Numbered from the stretch's first letter, positions 1 to 10,293 are shown. The stretch is 64,000 bases of DNA from JALYOK01 sp963840785 (GCA_963840785.1 CAWJAF010000007.1:433233-497232), one strand, 5' to 3'. Made by a program: numbers and translations. The notes: a model not told the origin generated them from the sequence alone.

Positions 1-135
1 TCAGACATGGGAATTTCCGTGGTTTTTGCCGATAAAAATCCAGTATAGCTGCTTTAAAAATTTCCTGGTAGAGTGGAAATGCATCACATTCCGGTGGCGC
101 CACCGGCCAATAAAACATCCAATTGGAGGAAACAA

Positions 136-780
136 ATGAAACTTTATTACGACCCCTGCACCGTAAATTGCCGCAAGGTTCTCGCTGGCTACGATCTACT
201 CGGTGTGAAATATGACACGGTAAAAATCGACTACTTTACTGCCGGCCAAAAATCGCCGGAATACTTAGCGATCAACCCCAATGCCTCGCTCCCGGCGCTG
301 GACGACGATGGTTTTGTGCTGTGGGAATCGAACGCGATGCTGCAATATGCCGCCGACAAGCTGGGTGCCGAGGCTTACTACCCAAGAGACCTAAAAACCC
401 GCGCCGACATTAACCGCTGGATGTTGTGGGAATCGTCCGCGTGGTTCCCCAGCGCCTATGTTTACTTGGTTGAGAACGTCGTGAAACCGCTGCTCAAAGC
501 CGAGCCGGACCAAAAAATTCTCGATGCCCAAGCAGAAAACTTCCACAAACTCGCAGCAATTCTAGATAAGCGCCTAGCCAGCCAACCCTGGCTCGCCGGC
601 AACAGCGTCACTATTGCCGATATCGCGGTCGCCGCGCCGATGCATTTGCATACTTTCCAAAAACTACCGCTCGATCAACATCCGAATTTAAAACGCTGGA
701 TGACTGAGCGCGTGGAAAAATTGCCGTCGTGGAAAAAAACGGATGCCGCGCCGTATCTTGGTTTTCCGGCGATGTACTAG
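136..780 (+). CDS. Glutathione S-transferase family protein
   Basis: A cytosolic GST-like protein of 214 residues. The N-terminal thioredoxin-like half begins LYYDPCTVNCRKV and contains the cis-proline region NASLPALDDDG followed by LWESNAMLQYAA, which matches the glutathione-binding ES motif. The C-terminal helical half contains LAGNSVTIADIAVAAP, the usual N-capping box and hydrophobic staple of GSTs. The frame is open from 73, but I place the start at 136 because GGAGGA at 125-130 lies just ahead of that ATG and the extra 21 residues do not resemble a GST. Substrate is unknown. It stands alone, followed by a palindromic repeat. Confidence 0.9.
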   Translation: MKLYYDPCTVNCRKVLAGYDLLGVKYDTVKIDYFTAGQKSPEYLAINPNASLPALDDDGFVLWESNAMLQYAADKLGAEAYYPRDLKTRADINRWMLWESSAWFPSAYVYLVENVVKPLLKAEPDQKILDAQAENFHKLAAILDKRLASQPWLAGNSVTIADIAVAAPMHLHTFQKLPLDQHPNLKRWMTERVEKLPSWKKTDAAPYLGFPAMY

Positions 781-795
781 AAAACTGGCGCATTG

Positions 796-861
796 CGTAG
801 GGTGCGCATCGCGCACGGTCGCTCGAGAAAACTAGCCTACGTGCGCTGTGCGCACCCTACG
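796..861. repeat. Imperfect palindromic repeat (GTAGGGTGCG type)
   Basis: Two 21-base arms, 796-816 and 841-861, are inverted copies differing at about two positions, with a 24-base loop. The arm starts CGTAGGGTGCGCA. There is no T-run, so this looks like a dispersed palindromic (REP/MITE-like) element rather than a classical terminator, although it lies 15 bases after the GST stop. A related core, GTAGGGCGCA, recurs as a tighter hairpin at 42061-42084. Confidence 0.7.
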
Positions 862-1266
862 TTTGCTAAGAAAGCCCGGTCGGTTGGGGGTGAAGAATGA
901 CCCCCAATATAATTTTGAATGACATAAATGCAACTTCCGAGAAACTGTCGTTTCGCCCACTGGTCCGCTATAACTTAACGCCGTGATGGGGGGGGCGTGC
1001 TTCACCGGCAACGGTTATTGGATTTCGGCGCCGCAATTTTTCAATCTTGTAACAATCAGTCTGGGAGGTGCTGGCCCGCGGCCAGCCCCTATCCATGCGT
1101 TTCTCAGAGCATTGATTGAACGCCATTTTTCATCGTCATCAAGGTTTAACAGTTCGTAACAAATAATGGCATATCGATTGCTCATCAATCGGTGTGACGG
1201 TGATTCAAGGGCAACTGAAATCGCCGGAAAATTGACTGTAAACGAAACGACGAAAAGGAACGAAAA
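862..1266. other. Intergenic region without a recognisable gene
   Basis: About 400 bases with no supported coding frame on either strand. It contains a run of seven G near 988-995. The stretch just before 1267 probably carries the promoter and AAGGAA ribosome site of the small gene that follows. I recognise no RNA gene. Confidence 0.4.
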
Positions 1267-1485
1267 ATGTTTGATTCATTCGATAGCGCTACCCGCGAAT
1301 TTGATCCCGAGCAATTCGTTGAATGGGATTCCATAGGCGAAAGCAACTTAGAACCCGCGAATTGTGTCACACTCATCGGGCAAGACAAATACGGTCTGGA
1401 AGTAGAAATGTCCGGATATGTATGCGTCGAACGTGATTTACTTGAAGCAGAAGTGTTCCTGTCCAGCCTGTATCCGCAGCTTTAA
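1267..1485 (+). CDS. Small hypothetical acidic protein (72 aa)
   Basis: A short open frame starting MFDSFDSATREFDPEQF, preceded by AAAAGGAACG, a reasonable ribosome site. The product is strongly acidic (many D and E) and has no signal peptide, membrane segment or motif I know. Its stop precedes the convergent Nudix-ThiE gene by about 40 bases. No function can be assigned; the evidence for it being real is the ribosome site and biased composition only. Confidence 0.45.
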   Translation: MFDSFDSATREFDPEQFVEWDSIGESNLEPANCVTLIGQDKYGLEVEMSGYVCVERDLLEAEVFLSSLYPQL

Positions 1486-1525
1486 TTTGTCGAAACTTGG
1501 CGAATGTCGTCGAATTTTCGACAAA

Positions 1526-2473
1526 CTAAGTCGACCAAGCATGACGCAGCATTGCCATGCCGTGCGCACCTGATCGCCAGGCAGTCTGTTGATTTTCGGC
1601 GTCCAGTCCACCCAGGGCGAAAATCGGCAATGAGTAATTTTGCGTAAGTTCTGAAAATCGATCCCAGCCCAAGGGCTGGCTGTCCGGATGGCTTGGCGTA
1701 GCCAGAACCGGCCCAAGCACTACAAAATCCAAGCCTAATTTCTCGGCCTTCAGCATTTCCAGTTTGCCATGACACGACGCAGCGCAAAGCGCAACGTTGG
1801 GCCGCTCCGGCAAATTCATTAACTGTTGCGCTGTCAGATGCACGCCATCGGCACCAACCTCATAGGCTAAATCAATCTCGCCGTTAATTAATACGCGCGC
1901 ATCGAATCGCCGCGCGCGGACGATAACTTGCTCGGCGAAAGTTGCAAGTCTCATGCGCGGCCAATTTTTTTCGCGTACTTGAATCAGCCGCAGACCCTTA
2001 TCCAGAGCCAATTCCAATCGATGCAGCATTTCCACTTCGCCTAAATCGTCTGCCCGGGTGATGCCATAAACCGTCGGTAACGCAAGCGCAGCCAGTATCG
2101 GGCCATTGGCGGGAAGCAGCGGGCTTACAGAAATATTTGAGACGCGTTGCCACGCGAACGCTTGATTTTCGCGGCTACGCGGTTCGTTCTGCCAAAGTGT
2201 CACGCGACGAAAATGCAAACGCACATGGGCGTGTGAATAGCTGAAATTACGCGTCAGCCAAGGGAAACTTTCCTCGACGCTGATGCCTAATTCTTCGTGG
2301 AGCTCCCGCGCAGTTGCATCGGCGATACTTTCGCCGGGCTCAACCTTGCCGCCGGGAAATTCCCAATAACCTTCGTAGACTTTTCCGGTGGGACGCTGCG
2401 CTAAGAGAAATTCGTCGTTTGGCTTTTGTATGACCGCGCAAACGACATCGACCAGCTGGCGCTCATCGATCAC
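1526..2473 (-). CDS. Nudix hydrolase - thiamine-phosphate-synthase-like fusion
   Basis: A two-domain protein of about 315 residues. The first half is a MutT-type Nudix hydrolase: the box GGKVEPGESIADA continues into REL-HEELGI, fitting GX5EX7REUXEEXGU, so it probably hydrolyses a nucleoside diphosphate derivative. The second half is a ThiE/TenI-like TIM barrel, with LIQVREKNW, GADGVHLT and a glycine-rich phosphate site FALGGLDAEN. This fusion is known in proteobacteria, usually next to the DUF815 ATPase as here. The frame is open upstream to 2578, but those residues overlap the DUF815 gene in another frame; I favour the GTG at 2473, ten bases after the DUF815 stop. Whether the ThiE half still makes thiamine phosphate is uncertain. 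Confidence 0.85.
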   Translation of the reverse strand: MIDERQLVDVVCAVIQKPNDEFLLAQRPTGKVYEGYWEFPGGKVEPGESIADATARELHEELGISVEESFPWLTRNFSYSHAHVRLHFRRVTLWQNEPRSRENQAFAWQRVSNISVSPLLPANGPILAALALPTVYGITRADDLGEVEMLHRLELALDKGLRLIQVREKNWPRMRLATFAEQVIVRARRFDARVLINGEIDLAYEVGADGVHLTAQQLMNLPERPNVALCAASCHGKLEMLKAEKLGLDFVVLGPVLATPSHPDSQPLGWDRFSELTQNYSLPIFALGGLDAENQQTAWRSGAHGMAMLRHAWST

Positions 2474-2483
2474 GGCAGAGACA

Positions 2484-3347
2484 CTACTTTTTCTGACGGC
2501 CTGCCCAATCGAGCGCGAACTGATGGGCGACGCGGCCACTGCGTGAACTGCGCGTGAGCGCCCACAATAGCGCTTCATGCCGCATCACGTTCCCGTCTGG
2601 AATTGAGGCACCGAGGGCTTTTACCCAATGCTCCGCGATCGCCAAGTAATCATCTTGATCGAATGGGTAAAACGATAACCACAGGCCAAATCGCTCGGAA
2701 AGCGAAATCTTTTCTTCGACGGTTTCGCTCGGATGTACTTCCTCGCCAACGTGTTTGTACTCGAGATTTTCCGCCATGTATTCTGGCATCAAATGGCGGC
2801 GATTGCTGGTAGCATAGATCAACACGTTTTCCGATGGCGCGGCAATGGAGCCATCCAAAATTACTTTGAGAGCCTTGTATCCTGGATCGTTCGACTCGAA
2901 CGACAAATCGTCACAGAAAATAATGAAGCGTTCCGGTCGCTCGGAAATGATGTCGACGATGTCGGGCAGATCGACCAACTCTTGTTTGTCAACTTCGATT
3001 AAGCGCAAACCTTGCTTCGAAAATTTATTGAGTACCGCTTTGATTAACGACGACTTGCCGGTGCCGCGCGCGCCGGTCAGCAAAATATTATTTGCGGTAC
3101 GACCTTCGACGAACTGTTTTGTGTTTAACTCGATGCGCTTTTTCTGATCGTCGACACCATGAATATCTTTGAGTGTGATCTTGTGGGGGTGCGTTACGAC
3201 TTGCAGATAACCGACACTGTTTTTCTTGCGCCAACGAAACGCGACGGCTGTTTTCCAATTCGGTTCGGCGGGCACGGCGGGAACAATGCGTTCGATTTTT
3301 TCCAGCAGCGTTTCCGCGCGGGTGATCAATTTTGAAATGTCGTTCAA
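2484..3347 (-). CDS. DUF815 family AAA-type ATPase
   Basis: A 287-residue P-loop ATPase. The Walker A motif is GARGTGKSS at about residues 92-100, and the Walker B motif FIIFCDDLSFE follows, with a sensor-like YATSNRRHL. The family (DUF815) is widespread in proteobacteria and conserved next to argJ and the Nudix-ThiE gene; its cellular role is not established. It starts seven bases downstream of the argJ stop and ends ten bases before the Nudix-ThiE start, so the three genes very likely form one leftward operon. Confidence 0.9.
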   Translation of the reverse strand: MNDISKLITRAETLLEKIERIVPAVPAEPNWKTAVAFRWRKKNSVGYLQVVTHPHKITLKDIHGVDDQKKRIELNTKQFVEGRTANNILLTGARGTGKSSLIKAVLNKFSKQGLRLIEVDKQELVDLPDIVDIISERPERFIIFCDDLSFESNDPGYKALKVILDGSIAAPSENVLIYATSNRRHLMPEYMAENLEYKHVGEEVHPSETVEEKISLSERFGLWLSFYPFDQDDYLAIAEHWVKALGASIPDGNVMRHEALLWALTRSSRSGRVAHQFALDWAGRQKK

Positions 3348-3353
3348 GGAATT

Positions 3354-4583
3354 TTAGCTTCTGTAATCGGCGTTAATTTTTACGTAGTCGTAGGAAAAAT
3401 CGCAGGTCCAAACCGTCGTTGACGCTGTGCCGCGATTCAGCACCACACGAATCGTAATTTCGCTTTGCTTCATCACGCGTTGACCATCCGCTTCCGTATA
3501 ACTCGGCGCTCGCCCTCCATTCTCGGCGACGAGAACTTCGTCCAAGTAGACGCCAATTTTATCGACATCCAGGTCAGCGATCCCGGCGTAACCGATCGCG
3601 GCAAGAATGCGCCCGAGGTTTGGATCCGACGCAAAAAATGCAGTTTTCACCAATGGCGAATGACCGATGGCGTAGCCGACCTTGGCGCATTCTTCTTCAC
3701 TGCCGCCTTGCTCGACTTTGATGGTAATGAATTTTGTCGCGCCTTCGCCGTCGCGAACAATGGCTTGCGCGAGCTGAGCGGAAACGTCGGTGATCGCATC
3801 GCGTAGTGCAAGGTAGTCCGCGCTCACCCCATCGACGATTTCCGCATTACTCGCCACACCCGTCGCGATGACAATAAACGAATCGTTGGTCGACGTATCG
3901 CCATCGACGGTAATGCGATTGAAGGATCGATCGGCTGCATACTTCGTTAGCGATTGCAGCAAAGGCTGGGAGATCGCCGCATCGCATGCGACATAGCCAA
4001 GCATGGTCGCCATGTTGGGCTTGATCATGCCCGCGCCTTTGGCGATGCCGGTAATCGTGATAGTTTTGTTTTGTAACGTAATCTGCTTCGACACCGCTTT
4101 TGCCACGGTGTCCGTCGTCATGATGGCGTGTGCCGCAGCGAACCAATTATCTGCTTTCAAATCCGCAATGGCGCCCGGCAAACCGGCCTTGACCCGATCA
4201 ATCGGCAACGGTTCCAAGATTACCCCGGTTGAAAAAGGCATCACCTGAGATGCTTGTAGATCGAGTATCCGCGCGGCTTCCAGGCATGTTTCCCGAGCCC
4301 GTTTGAGGCCGTCGGCACCAGTGCCGGCGTTGGCGCAACCGGTGTTGACCACCAGCGCGCGGATGCCGACTCCTTTCGCCAAATGCTCGCGACACAACGT
4401 TACGGGCGCCGCGCAAAAACGATTCTGCGTGAAGACGCCTGCGACTTTAGAATTCGCCGCGAGGCGCATCACCAGCAAATCTTTTCGATTGGCTTTGCGA
4501 ATACCGGCTTCAGTGATTCCGAGTTCCAAGCCGGGTACCGGTACCAGGGTTTTTTGATCGGGGGCAGTCAGATTAACGGGCAT
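3354..4583 (-). CDS. argJ: Bifunctional glutamate N-acetyltransferase / amino-acid N-acetyltransferase
   Basis: ArgJ of 409 residues, the usual length. It transfers the acetyl group from N-acetylornithine to glutamate in the cyclic arginine pathway, in the cytoplasm. The self-cleavage region is intact: KGAGMIKPNMATML contains the threonine that becomes the N-terminal nucleophile of the beta chain. The oxyanion-hole region NTGCANAGTG and the N-terminal LGITEAGIR are also typical. It heads a leftward operon with DUF815 and Nudix-ThiE. In many betaproteobacteria secA lies immediately upstream; here the CHAT protease gene takes that place and secA is about 31 kb away. Confidence 0.95.
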   Translation of the reverse strand: MPVNLTAPDQKTLVPVPGLELGITEAGIRKANRKDLLVMRLAANSKVAGVFTQNRFCAAPVTLCREHLAKGVGIRALVVNTGCANAGTGADGLKRARETCLEAARILDLQASQVMPFSTGVILEPLPIDRVKAGLPGAIADLKADNWFAAAHAIMTTDTVAKAVSKQITLQNKTITITGIAKGAGMIKPNMATMLGYVACDAAISQPLLQSLTKYAADRSFNRITVDGDTSTNDSFIVIATGVASNAEIVDGVSADYLALRDAITDVSAQLAQAIVRDGEGATKFITIKVEQGGSEEECAKVGYAIGHSPLVKTAFFASDPNLGRILAAIGYAGIADLDVDKIGVYLDEVLVAENGGRAPSYTEADGQRVMKQSEITIRVVLNRGTASTTVWTCDFSYDYVKINADYRS

Positions 4584-4743
4584 TACTTTCGCCGCACAAA
4601 TAATTGTTGGGATGACGTTAGGGGGAAGAACCTTGCTTGGTGCGTAGTGTAATGCAAGGCATCCCGGTCTGTCATTAGCGGCGCAAATTTTCTCGAGTTA
4701 GTGCTCGAAAGTTGCCGCTAATTGCGGTGCTTTGGTCCCGAAA

Positions 4744-7700
4744 TTATTTCTTGCGCGCTTTCGCTTGCCTTTCGGCCGCCGATGGCTGTGTATCGGATTC
4801 TTGCGTTGGTTTTTTTTCCAAAAGGGCGCGGAGCTTGGCCAGGCCGTCGGCCAATGGAAGTTCCGCGCCGACAATGATTTGCAGGAAATCGATGTGCTCC
4901 ATGACCGAGCGCCAATCCTTTGGCGAGGCGGCGCGCTGTTTTGCGCGAAGATACCTATCGGCAATTTCCTGTGCGTGCTCACCCACACTCGATTGCGCGA
5001 GGCAAAGGGCGAGGTGGCAATCGGCAGCGGCAGCGCCGGACCAAAAACTTGGATCGGTTTCGTCAATTTCTTTCGCGGCGCGCTCCGCGCCCGGCATCCA
5101 CGTGGCGACATTGGCGTTCAGCATTTTCTTAGATGAGGCTGTCACGGTTAAAACTTGGGCGGTAATCCAATTAGTAACGGCGTAATGGCTGGCCTTGCCG
5201 CTTTCCTCGATGGCGCGCTCATGGCCGCGGCGATAATAGTCCGCCATTTGTTCCAGGGCGATCTCTCTTTCGATGGGTGCATAGGTCAGCATCGACGCTC
5301 TTTTCCATGCGCTTCCAACCAAGCCCAAACGTTCGGACGTTGGCGACAAGGCAATTAAGTGTTCCAGTCGATCGATCGCGCGATCGATGATTTCGCGCGC
5401 GTCTTCCATCGCCTCTGCGTCCTCGGATTGCTTCGCTGCTTTGAACTGTTGCACGGCCCAACGTGCTTCGAGGTTGGACAACTGCTCAACGGTACTGAGC
5501 GCGTAGTCTGCCTTAGAGGCCTTCAGCGCAATCGCATAATGTTTCACCGCCTCGTCGAATTGATCAAGTTCGCCGTAGGCACGGCCCAGCGCGGCGTTTA
5601 GGGCGCCGGCCGCGAGCCAGCTCGCGGGTAAGTCCTTGCGTATTTCGTCGAGCTTTTTGCGTAGCCACGCGGTATCGCTTGGCGATACCACGCGCGCATC
5701 CTCGGCAAGATTCTCGATTCTAGTGGTCGCTTCAAAGGGAGATTTTGGTGCGGAAACTTCTTGGTTCATCGACGAGCGGCCTTTCGGGTCTAGGCTGAAA
5801 TCCGGATCGCCATAACATTGGTACGCGCCCCAGGTATTTGACTCGGGCATCGATTTGTAAACCTTTTCTCTCGCCTTGAGAACGGCGATGCCGAACGGAT
5901 CGCCCCCGAGCATGCGCTGGTAAAAGATTGTCGCGAATAGTTCGGCGGCGTCATCGTCGACTTCCCAGCCGGCGGCGACGACGGCGCGTACACCCATCTC
6001 GATCAATTGCGTCGAAATATTCGCCGCCAAGCGATGGCGGTCGCGGCGCGCGTCTTCCTCCTTGGACATACCGGAGAAGCAGCAATTGACGAAAACCAGA
6101 TCGGGCACCCAACGCATTTGCCTAACTTCAACGGGCGTTAGCAACGTATTTTTTCCGATTACCATCCCAGTCGCCAATTTTTGCGCCCCGGTCTTCGGGT
6201 CTTTTTCGCCGATCGGAAATTGATACACACCGTGTCCCGCCAAATGCAAAATACGATACGGTTTTTCGAATAACGCGCGAACGATTTCATTGCTGCTGAC
6301 TTCGTTTCGCAACGTTGCGTCGAAATTGTTTTTGTTCAACAGTGCTGCCACCGCGCTCGCTTCCTGCACAGCGCCCGGCAAGGATACAAAGCGCGGATCG
6401 TCGACTTTGGGGTTGCCGACAACGAGCGCGGTATGCTCAGGCGTGCTGACTACCTTTTCGCGAAACTCACGGGCTTTGAGCTGGCGGATGATGCCGGCTT
6501 TTACTGCAAGTGGGCCGTGCCGCTCGTCGTTGCCGGTGTCGAGCTTGTCGAAGTTACGCGAGGGTCCGAGGCGATCGACCATCAATTCCCAGGGATAGCG
6601 CGCCGCTTTGTCGTCCAAAACGAGAACCGTGTTGCGTCGCTCGGGCGCTTGATCCTTTAATTCATTGGGAATCAGCAATTCGAACAGTGTGCTGGATATG
6701 TCTTGTTTGTTTTGGGTGTCCTTGATCGCGTCCGCTAAGAACTGGTCGACCAACGCCTGCTGGGTGGCATGCAACCGCACTTCGGCGCGTGCTCGGTCGG
6801 TGAGCACGGTGAACTTTAGATCGCCGGATTCCTCCTCGCTGATCTCAATGCGTTGCCACCAGCCCGGGGCCTCATCGAAATAGGCGCGCCGACGTCCACC
6901 TGGTAAGGTCTTGACCGCAGTGTCGATGGAAAATGCTTCTTCGATCTCTTGCTCGTATTCGAGATTTTTTAACGTATGCGCCGCGAGAATCGCACGATCT
7001 TCATAGAGTTCGATAAACTGCAAGCGCGACAGAATGATGCGATGATCGAGCTTGGCTTCAACCAGCCCGCGATTCGCTCGCGCGAAGCCGCGCATAATGG
7101 CGTTGAGCGCGTCGCGGATGGGCAGCCCACCTGCGGTCGAACCGATCAGGAGCGCGGACACCGAGGCTTCAATCAAGCCATTTTCATTGCTCGCGACTTT
7201 TTGCGGGCAGAGTTGTGCAAGCTGTTCTTTTTGTTGCAGGCATTCGAATGCGTAAGCCAGCATTGCTCTGGCAAATCCTTCGCTGAGTTGAATAGGCGTT
7301 AACTCGCCGACACTGCCCAGGCCGATAACGATGGCGCCGGACGGCTTGCCATCCGGTTTCAGCCAGACTTTTGCTGTGTTCACTGGCCCCGGATACAAAC
7401 CAAGGCGATGTGCGCGGGTCAGATTTTCGTTGAGAGCTCGATCCAACGCCCGTTCGGCGCTGACAATGGTATCGCCGGCGTAATGGCCGACAGCAACCGG
7501 GTAGGAGGCATAGACCAAGTTGCCGTGCGCAATGGTAACGTTTGCCTTGAGCTTTCTTGTGCGAGCGCGATGAGACGTTGCGCTGCCGACGGCGAGCGCT
7601 TCCAACATTTGATCGTCGGGAAATGCATTGATGGTGTCGGACATGCTGCGAACGGCCGATACGGCACGAGTGTCGAAAACGGGTTGTGCGGAGGGTAATA

Positions 7701-10293
7701 AATCGGTCTTGCCGATTTGCAGTAATTCTATGATCGCGCCAAACGCATCTTCATTCGCCGGCATGTCGCCATGCGTCGCGTCCATGTACCATGTTTTTAC
7801 ATTGGGTAGCGTGCCGGTATCCCACAATACACGGCCATCTCCACGAGGCGTGCTTTGAAAAAAGAACTTATCTTGCGAATTATTAGGCCGATTAAATCCG
7901 ATCATGATGTTGTCTAGTGGTGGTGACCCCTTTACTAGACGCAACGGGGTTTCCCGCGCGCAGCCGGCGACATAACTCAATCGTTCCGGATTCGGCGTTT
8001 CTTTATCGAGTAATTTGCGGACAGCCCTTGCGCTTTCGAGATCAGTTTTGCTCGGCGGCGACCAGCGGGCTTTTTGCAGTCCTGCTAGGTCGGCCCATAA
8101 GTCGGGAGAGAAGAAGTCCATACCGCTTACATCTGGGCCTGGCAGCATTTCCAAGACGCCCGGAAATTTCGAAATTAATTTGAGGAGTTCAGCTTGGCTA
8201 TTTTTGTAGTCGATCAGCGCTAAACCCTGAATAATGCCTTCCTTGCCGATCAACATGCGCGGAATGCTGTAAGAACCGCCATTGGGCGTACCCAACATCA
8301 CCAGACGCGCGCGATCGTGTTGACAGATGCGTTCCCAAAGCTTGGGCTGATCGGCGATCATCACCCGCGCTAATAGCCCGCCCATGGAGTGGGCAAGCAT
8401 CGATAGCGGTTGTTTCCGGGACTCTGCTACTTCCAACCAATCTTCAATAGCGCTGGCAAGCCGTGCGGCTTCCGCGCGCAACGATCGTCGCCAATCGAAC
8501 GGGAACGAAACCACGTCGTAAAATTGACTAAGGTGTTCATGGATTTTCTCGTAGGTACTTTCCATAGCTGCGTCGGCCTTGACGCCCGAGCTACTTATCT
8601 CGAGTTTCTCAAGACCACCCGCCGCTAGTGCCAACGGTTTGAGCCAGATGCGCTCGCCATTTACGGAAAGATGACTGCCCATAATGCCCGGCAATAGAAA
8701 CACGATTGGCTTGTTTGATGCATCGGCCGCGCCACGCATTGCGCTGGGGCCGCGGTATCCGCGCGACTCAGCTATTTGCTGTGGTACGAAAACTTCAAAT
8801 CCGTCATTTTCAATGGGCTGATGCAAGGCCGAAACCAGCTTCTTCACCGATGCGTCGTTCTTAAAATAACTAAAATGATTGACCTGCGGCCCTTGCGTGA
8901 AATACCGGCGCGCGCCGTTGGTACGTTCGGCGCCACCATACATGGCAGACGTGTTGACGACCAGATCGTGATCTTCGCGATAAAACATGTCCGTGAGAAA
9001 TACGCCGAATCGCTTCCATACGCCCGCGCCCTCGATATCGCCGGCGACGACATGCAAATCGGAGCGTGATTTGATATCGCGCTGGTTGAGCAGCCGAATC
9101 AGCGGTGCGCTGGGCATCTGCGCTTCGAGGCCGGGTAACTTGCCCGGATTGGTACGGGTTTTAATCAGCCCAGTGGCAAATTCTTCAAATAATTGGAAGA
9201 AGGGTGAAGCACTCAAGGTCGATAGATCACCGAACAAATTCAGCAGCATCGACAACCATCTATCCAGTCGTTCGGATGCCAGCGTTGTGCCCCGAGCCGG
9301 GCAACCGACACGCACGAATCGAGCAACGCGCAAGCGCTTCTGTAGCAAGAGATCGCCCAGTTGCTTGAGTTGCTCTTGATCGTTTGCTCGCGGATTACCA
9401 TCAGCGTCAACGAATAGTCGCTTGATTTCGTCTCGCGTGAAGGGGTCGCGCCCTTCCAATTCGCCGCGGCAAAGCAACTCGCCAACGATGCCGCCACGCG
9501 AATGGGTAATAAGGTGTAGGGTGGCGTTTGCAGGCAACTCCCGAACTAAGGCAATCGCATTTTGGACTGGGCTTTCAGTCAGCGAGTAATGTTCGAATCC
9601 ATAGACTTGGCCCTTGTACGGCGATAGCAGTGTTTTACGTTGCTCAGCTAACTGTGTAGACCATAGCTCGCTGAAGCTTCCCCAGGTACTGGACGCGGTG
9701 CCATGTATAAACAATAATATCGGCCGATCTTTGCTAGCCGCCTTAAGATCGGAGGGAGAAAGCGTAAGCTTGTCGCCATCGTTAATTCGCCAAACTCGTT
9801 GTTCGGCGGGCTTCTTCGAATCTTCCTTCCACAACTGCTTACGCTCGTACCATTTGCAAACCGTTTGTCCGGTCAGCTCGGCGGCCGATTCGACAGGGTC
9901 AATGCCAACGATGCGTAATCCTTCCACGATCCAGTCCGAAACACCCCGAGTCGCTTCGGCGTTCGATAATCCTCTCGATAAAATGATCTCGTCGTTCGCT
10001 GCGCCGCGCGCCCGCGACGCGGGAAAATCACCGAGATAGTCGTCAAGCCGGGTGATCAGGCGCAGCCCACCTCGAAGCCGTAGATCGACTACGTCGTCGG
10101 GTTTATGATCCTTAAGCTTGATCCGTGGCGCCTCGCCGCCGCCCCGCGTTGCGGCAAAGCTAATCTCGGTTTTGGTTCGGGCTTGAAACAGGTTTTCCAC
10201 GAACGGCGATTCGGCCGTGCCGCCAAGCGATGAACGTTTAGTACTCGATTTCTTTTTAATGCCCGTGCTAGAACGTTTGCTAGAACTTGCCAC
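4744..10293 (-). CDS. Giant two-hydrolase / CHAT protease / TPR protein
   Basis: A cytoplasmic-looking protein of 1849 residues with no signal peptide and a Ser/Lys-rich start. Regions in order: an alpha/beta-hydrolase-like domain with FIHGTASS (about 195-202) and nucleophile elbow THSRGG (Ser265); a second, LCAT-like hydrolase with LLPGIMGS (Pro535) and AHSMGG (Ser636); a conserved region of unknown function around 905-1110, including VGHYAGDTI (His937); a CHAT caspase-like protease at about 1225-1500 with YPWELM (Trp1235), HLAGHG (His1354), NCCFSG (Cys1405 as likely nucleophile) and the closing CYGDPDF; then TPR-like helices from about 1558. All predicted catalytic residues are present and there is no frameshift. 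It follows the metacaspase gene by 84 bases on the same strand. CHAT and caspase-like proteases recur in bacterial immunity and cell-death systems; the role here is inference. Confidence 0.85.
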   Translation of the reverse strand: MASSSKRSSTGIKKKSSTKRSSLGGTAESPFVENLFQARTKTEISFAATRGGGEAPRIKLKDHKPDDVVDLRLRGGLRLITRLDDYLGDFPASRARGAANDEIILSRGLSNAEATRGVSDWIVEGLRIVGIDPVESAAELTGQTVCKWYERKQLWKEDSKKPAEQRVWRINDGDKLTLSPSDLKAASKDRPILLFIHGTASSTWGSFSELWSTQLAEQRKTLLSPYKGQVYGFEHYSLTESPVQNAIALVRELPANATLHLITHSRGGIVGELLCRGELEGRDPFTRDEIKRLFVDADGNPRANDQEQLKQLGDLLLQKRLRVARFVRVGCPARGTTLASERLDRWLSMLLNLFGDLSTLSASPFFQLFEEFATGLIKTRTNPGKLPGLEAQMPSAPLIRLLNQRDIKSRSDLHVVAGDIEGAGVWKRFGVFLTDMFYREDHDLVVNTSAMYGGAERTNGARRYFTQGPQVNHFSYFKNDASVKKLVSALHQPIENDGFEVFVPQQIAESRGYRGPSAMRGAADASNKPIVFLLPGIMGSHLSVNGERIWLKPLALAAGGLEKLEISSSGVKADAAMESTYEKIHEHLSQFYDVVSFPFDWRRSLRAEAARLASAIEDWLEVAESRKQPLSMLAHSMGGLLARVMIADQPKLWERICQHDRARLVMLGTPNGGSYSIPRMLIGKEGIIQGLALIDYKNSQAELLKLISKFPGVLEMLPGPDVSGMDFFSPDLWADLAGLQKARWSPPSKTDLESARAVRKLLDKETPNPERLSYVAGCARETPLRLVKGSPPLDNIMIGFNRPNNSQDKFFFQSTPRGDGRVLWDTGTLPNVKTWYMDATHGDMPANEDAFGAIIELLQIGKTDLLPSAQPVFDTRAVSAVRSMSDTINAFPDDQMLEALAVGSATSHRARTRKLKANVTIAHGNLVYASYPVAVGHYAGDTIVSAERALDRALNENLTRAHRLGLYPGPVNTAKVWLKPDGKPSGAIVIGLGSVGELTPIQLSEGFARAMLAYAFECLQQKEQLAQLCPQKVASNENGLIEASVSALLIGSTAGGLPIRDALNAIMRGFARANRGLVEAKLDHRIILSRLQFIELYEDRAILAAHTLKNLEYEQEIEEAFSIDTAVKTLPGGRRRAYFDEAPGWWQRIEISEEESGDLKFTVLTDRARAEVRLHATQQALVDQFLADAIKDTQNKQDISSTLFELLIPNELKDQAPERRNTVLVLDDKAARYPWELMVDRLGPSRNFDKLDTGNDERHGPLAVKAGIIRQLKAREFREKVVSTPEHTALVVGNPKVDDPRFVSLPGAVQEASAVAALLNKNNFDATLRNEVSSNEIVRALFEKPYRILHLAGHGVYQFPIGEKDPKTGAQKLATGMVIGKNTLLTPVEVRQMRWVPDLVFVNCCFSGMSKEEDARRDRHRLAANISTQLIEMGVRAVVAAGWEVDDDAAELFATIFYQRMLGGDPFGIAVLKAREKVYKSMPESNTWGAYQCYGDPDFSLDPKGRSSMNQEVSAPKSPFEATTRIENLAEDARVVSPSDTAWLRKKLDEIRKDLPASWLAAGALNAALGRAYGELDQFDEAVKHYAIALKASKADYALSTVEQLSNLEARWAVQQFKAAKQSEDAEAMEDAREIIDRAIDRLEHLIALSPTSERLGLVGSAWKRASMLTYAPIEREIALEQMADYYRRGHERAIEESGKASHYAVTNWITAQVLTVTASSKKMLNANVATWMPGAERAAKEIDETDPSFWSGAAAADCHLALCLAQSSVGEHAQEIADRYLRAKQRAASPKDWRSVMEHIDFLQIIVGAELPLADGLAKLRALLEKKPTQESDTQPSAAERQAKARKK

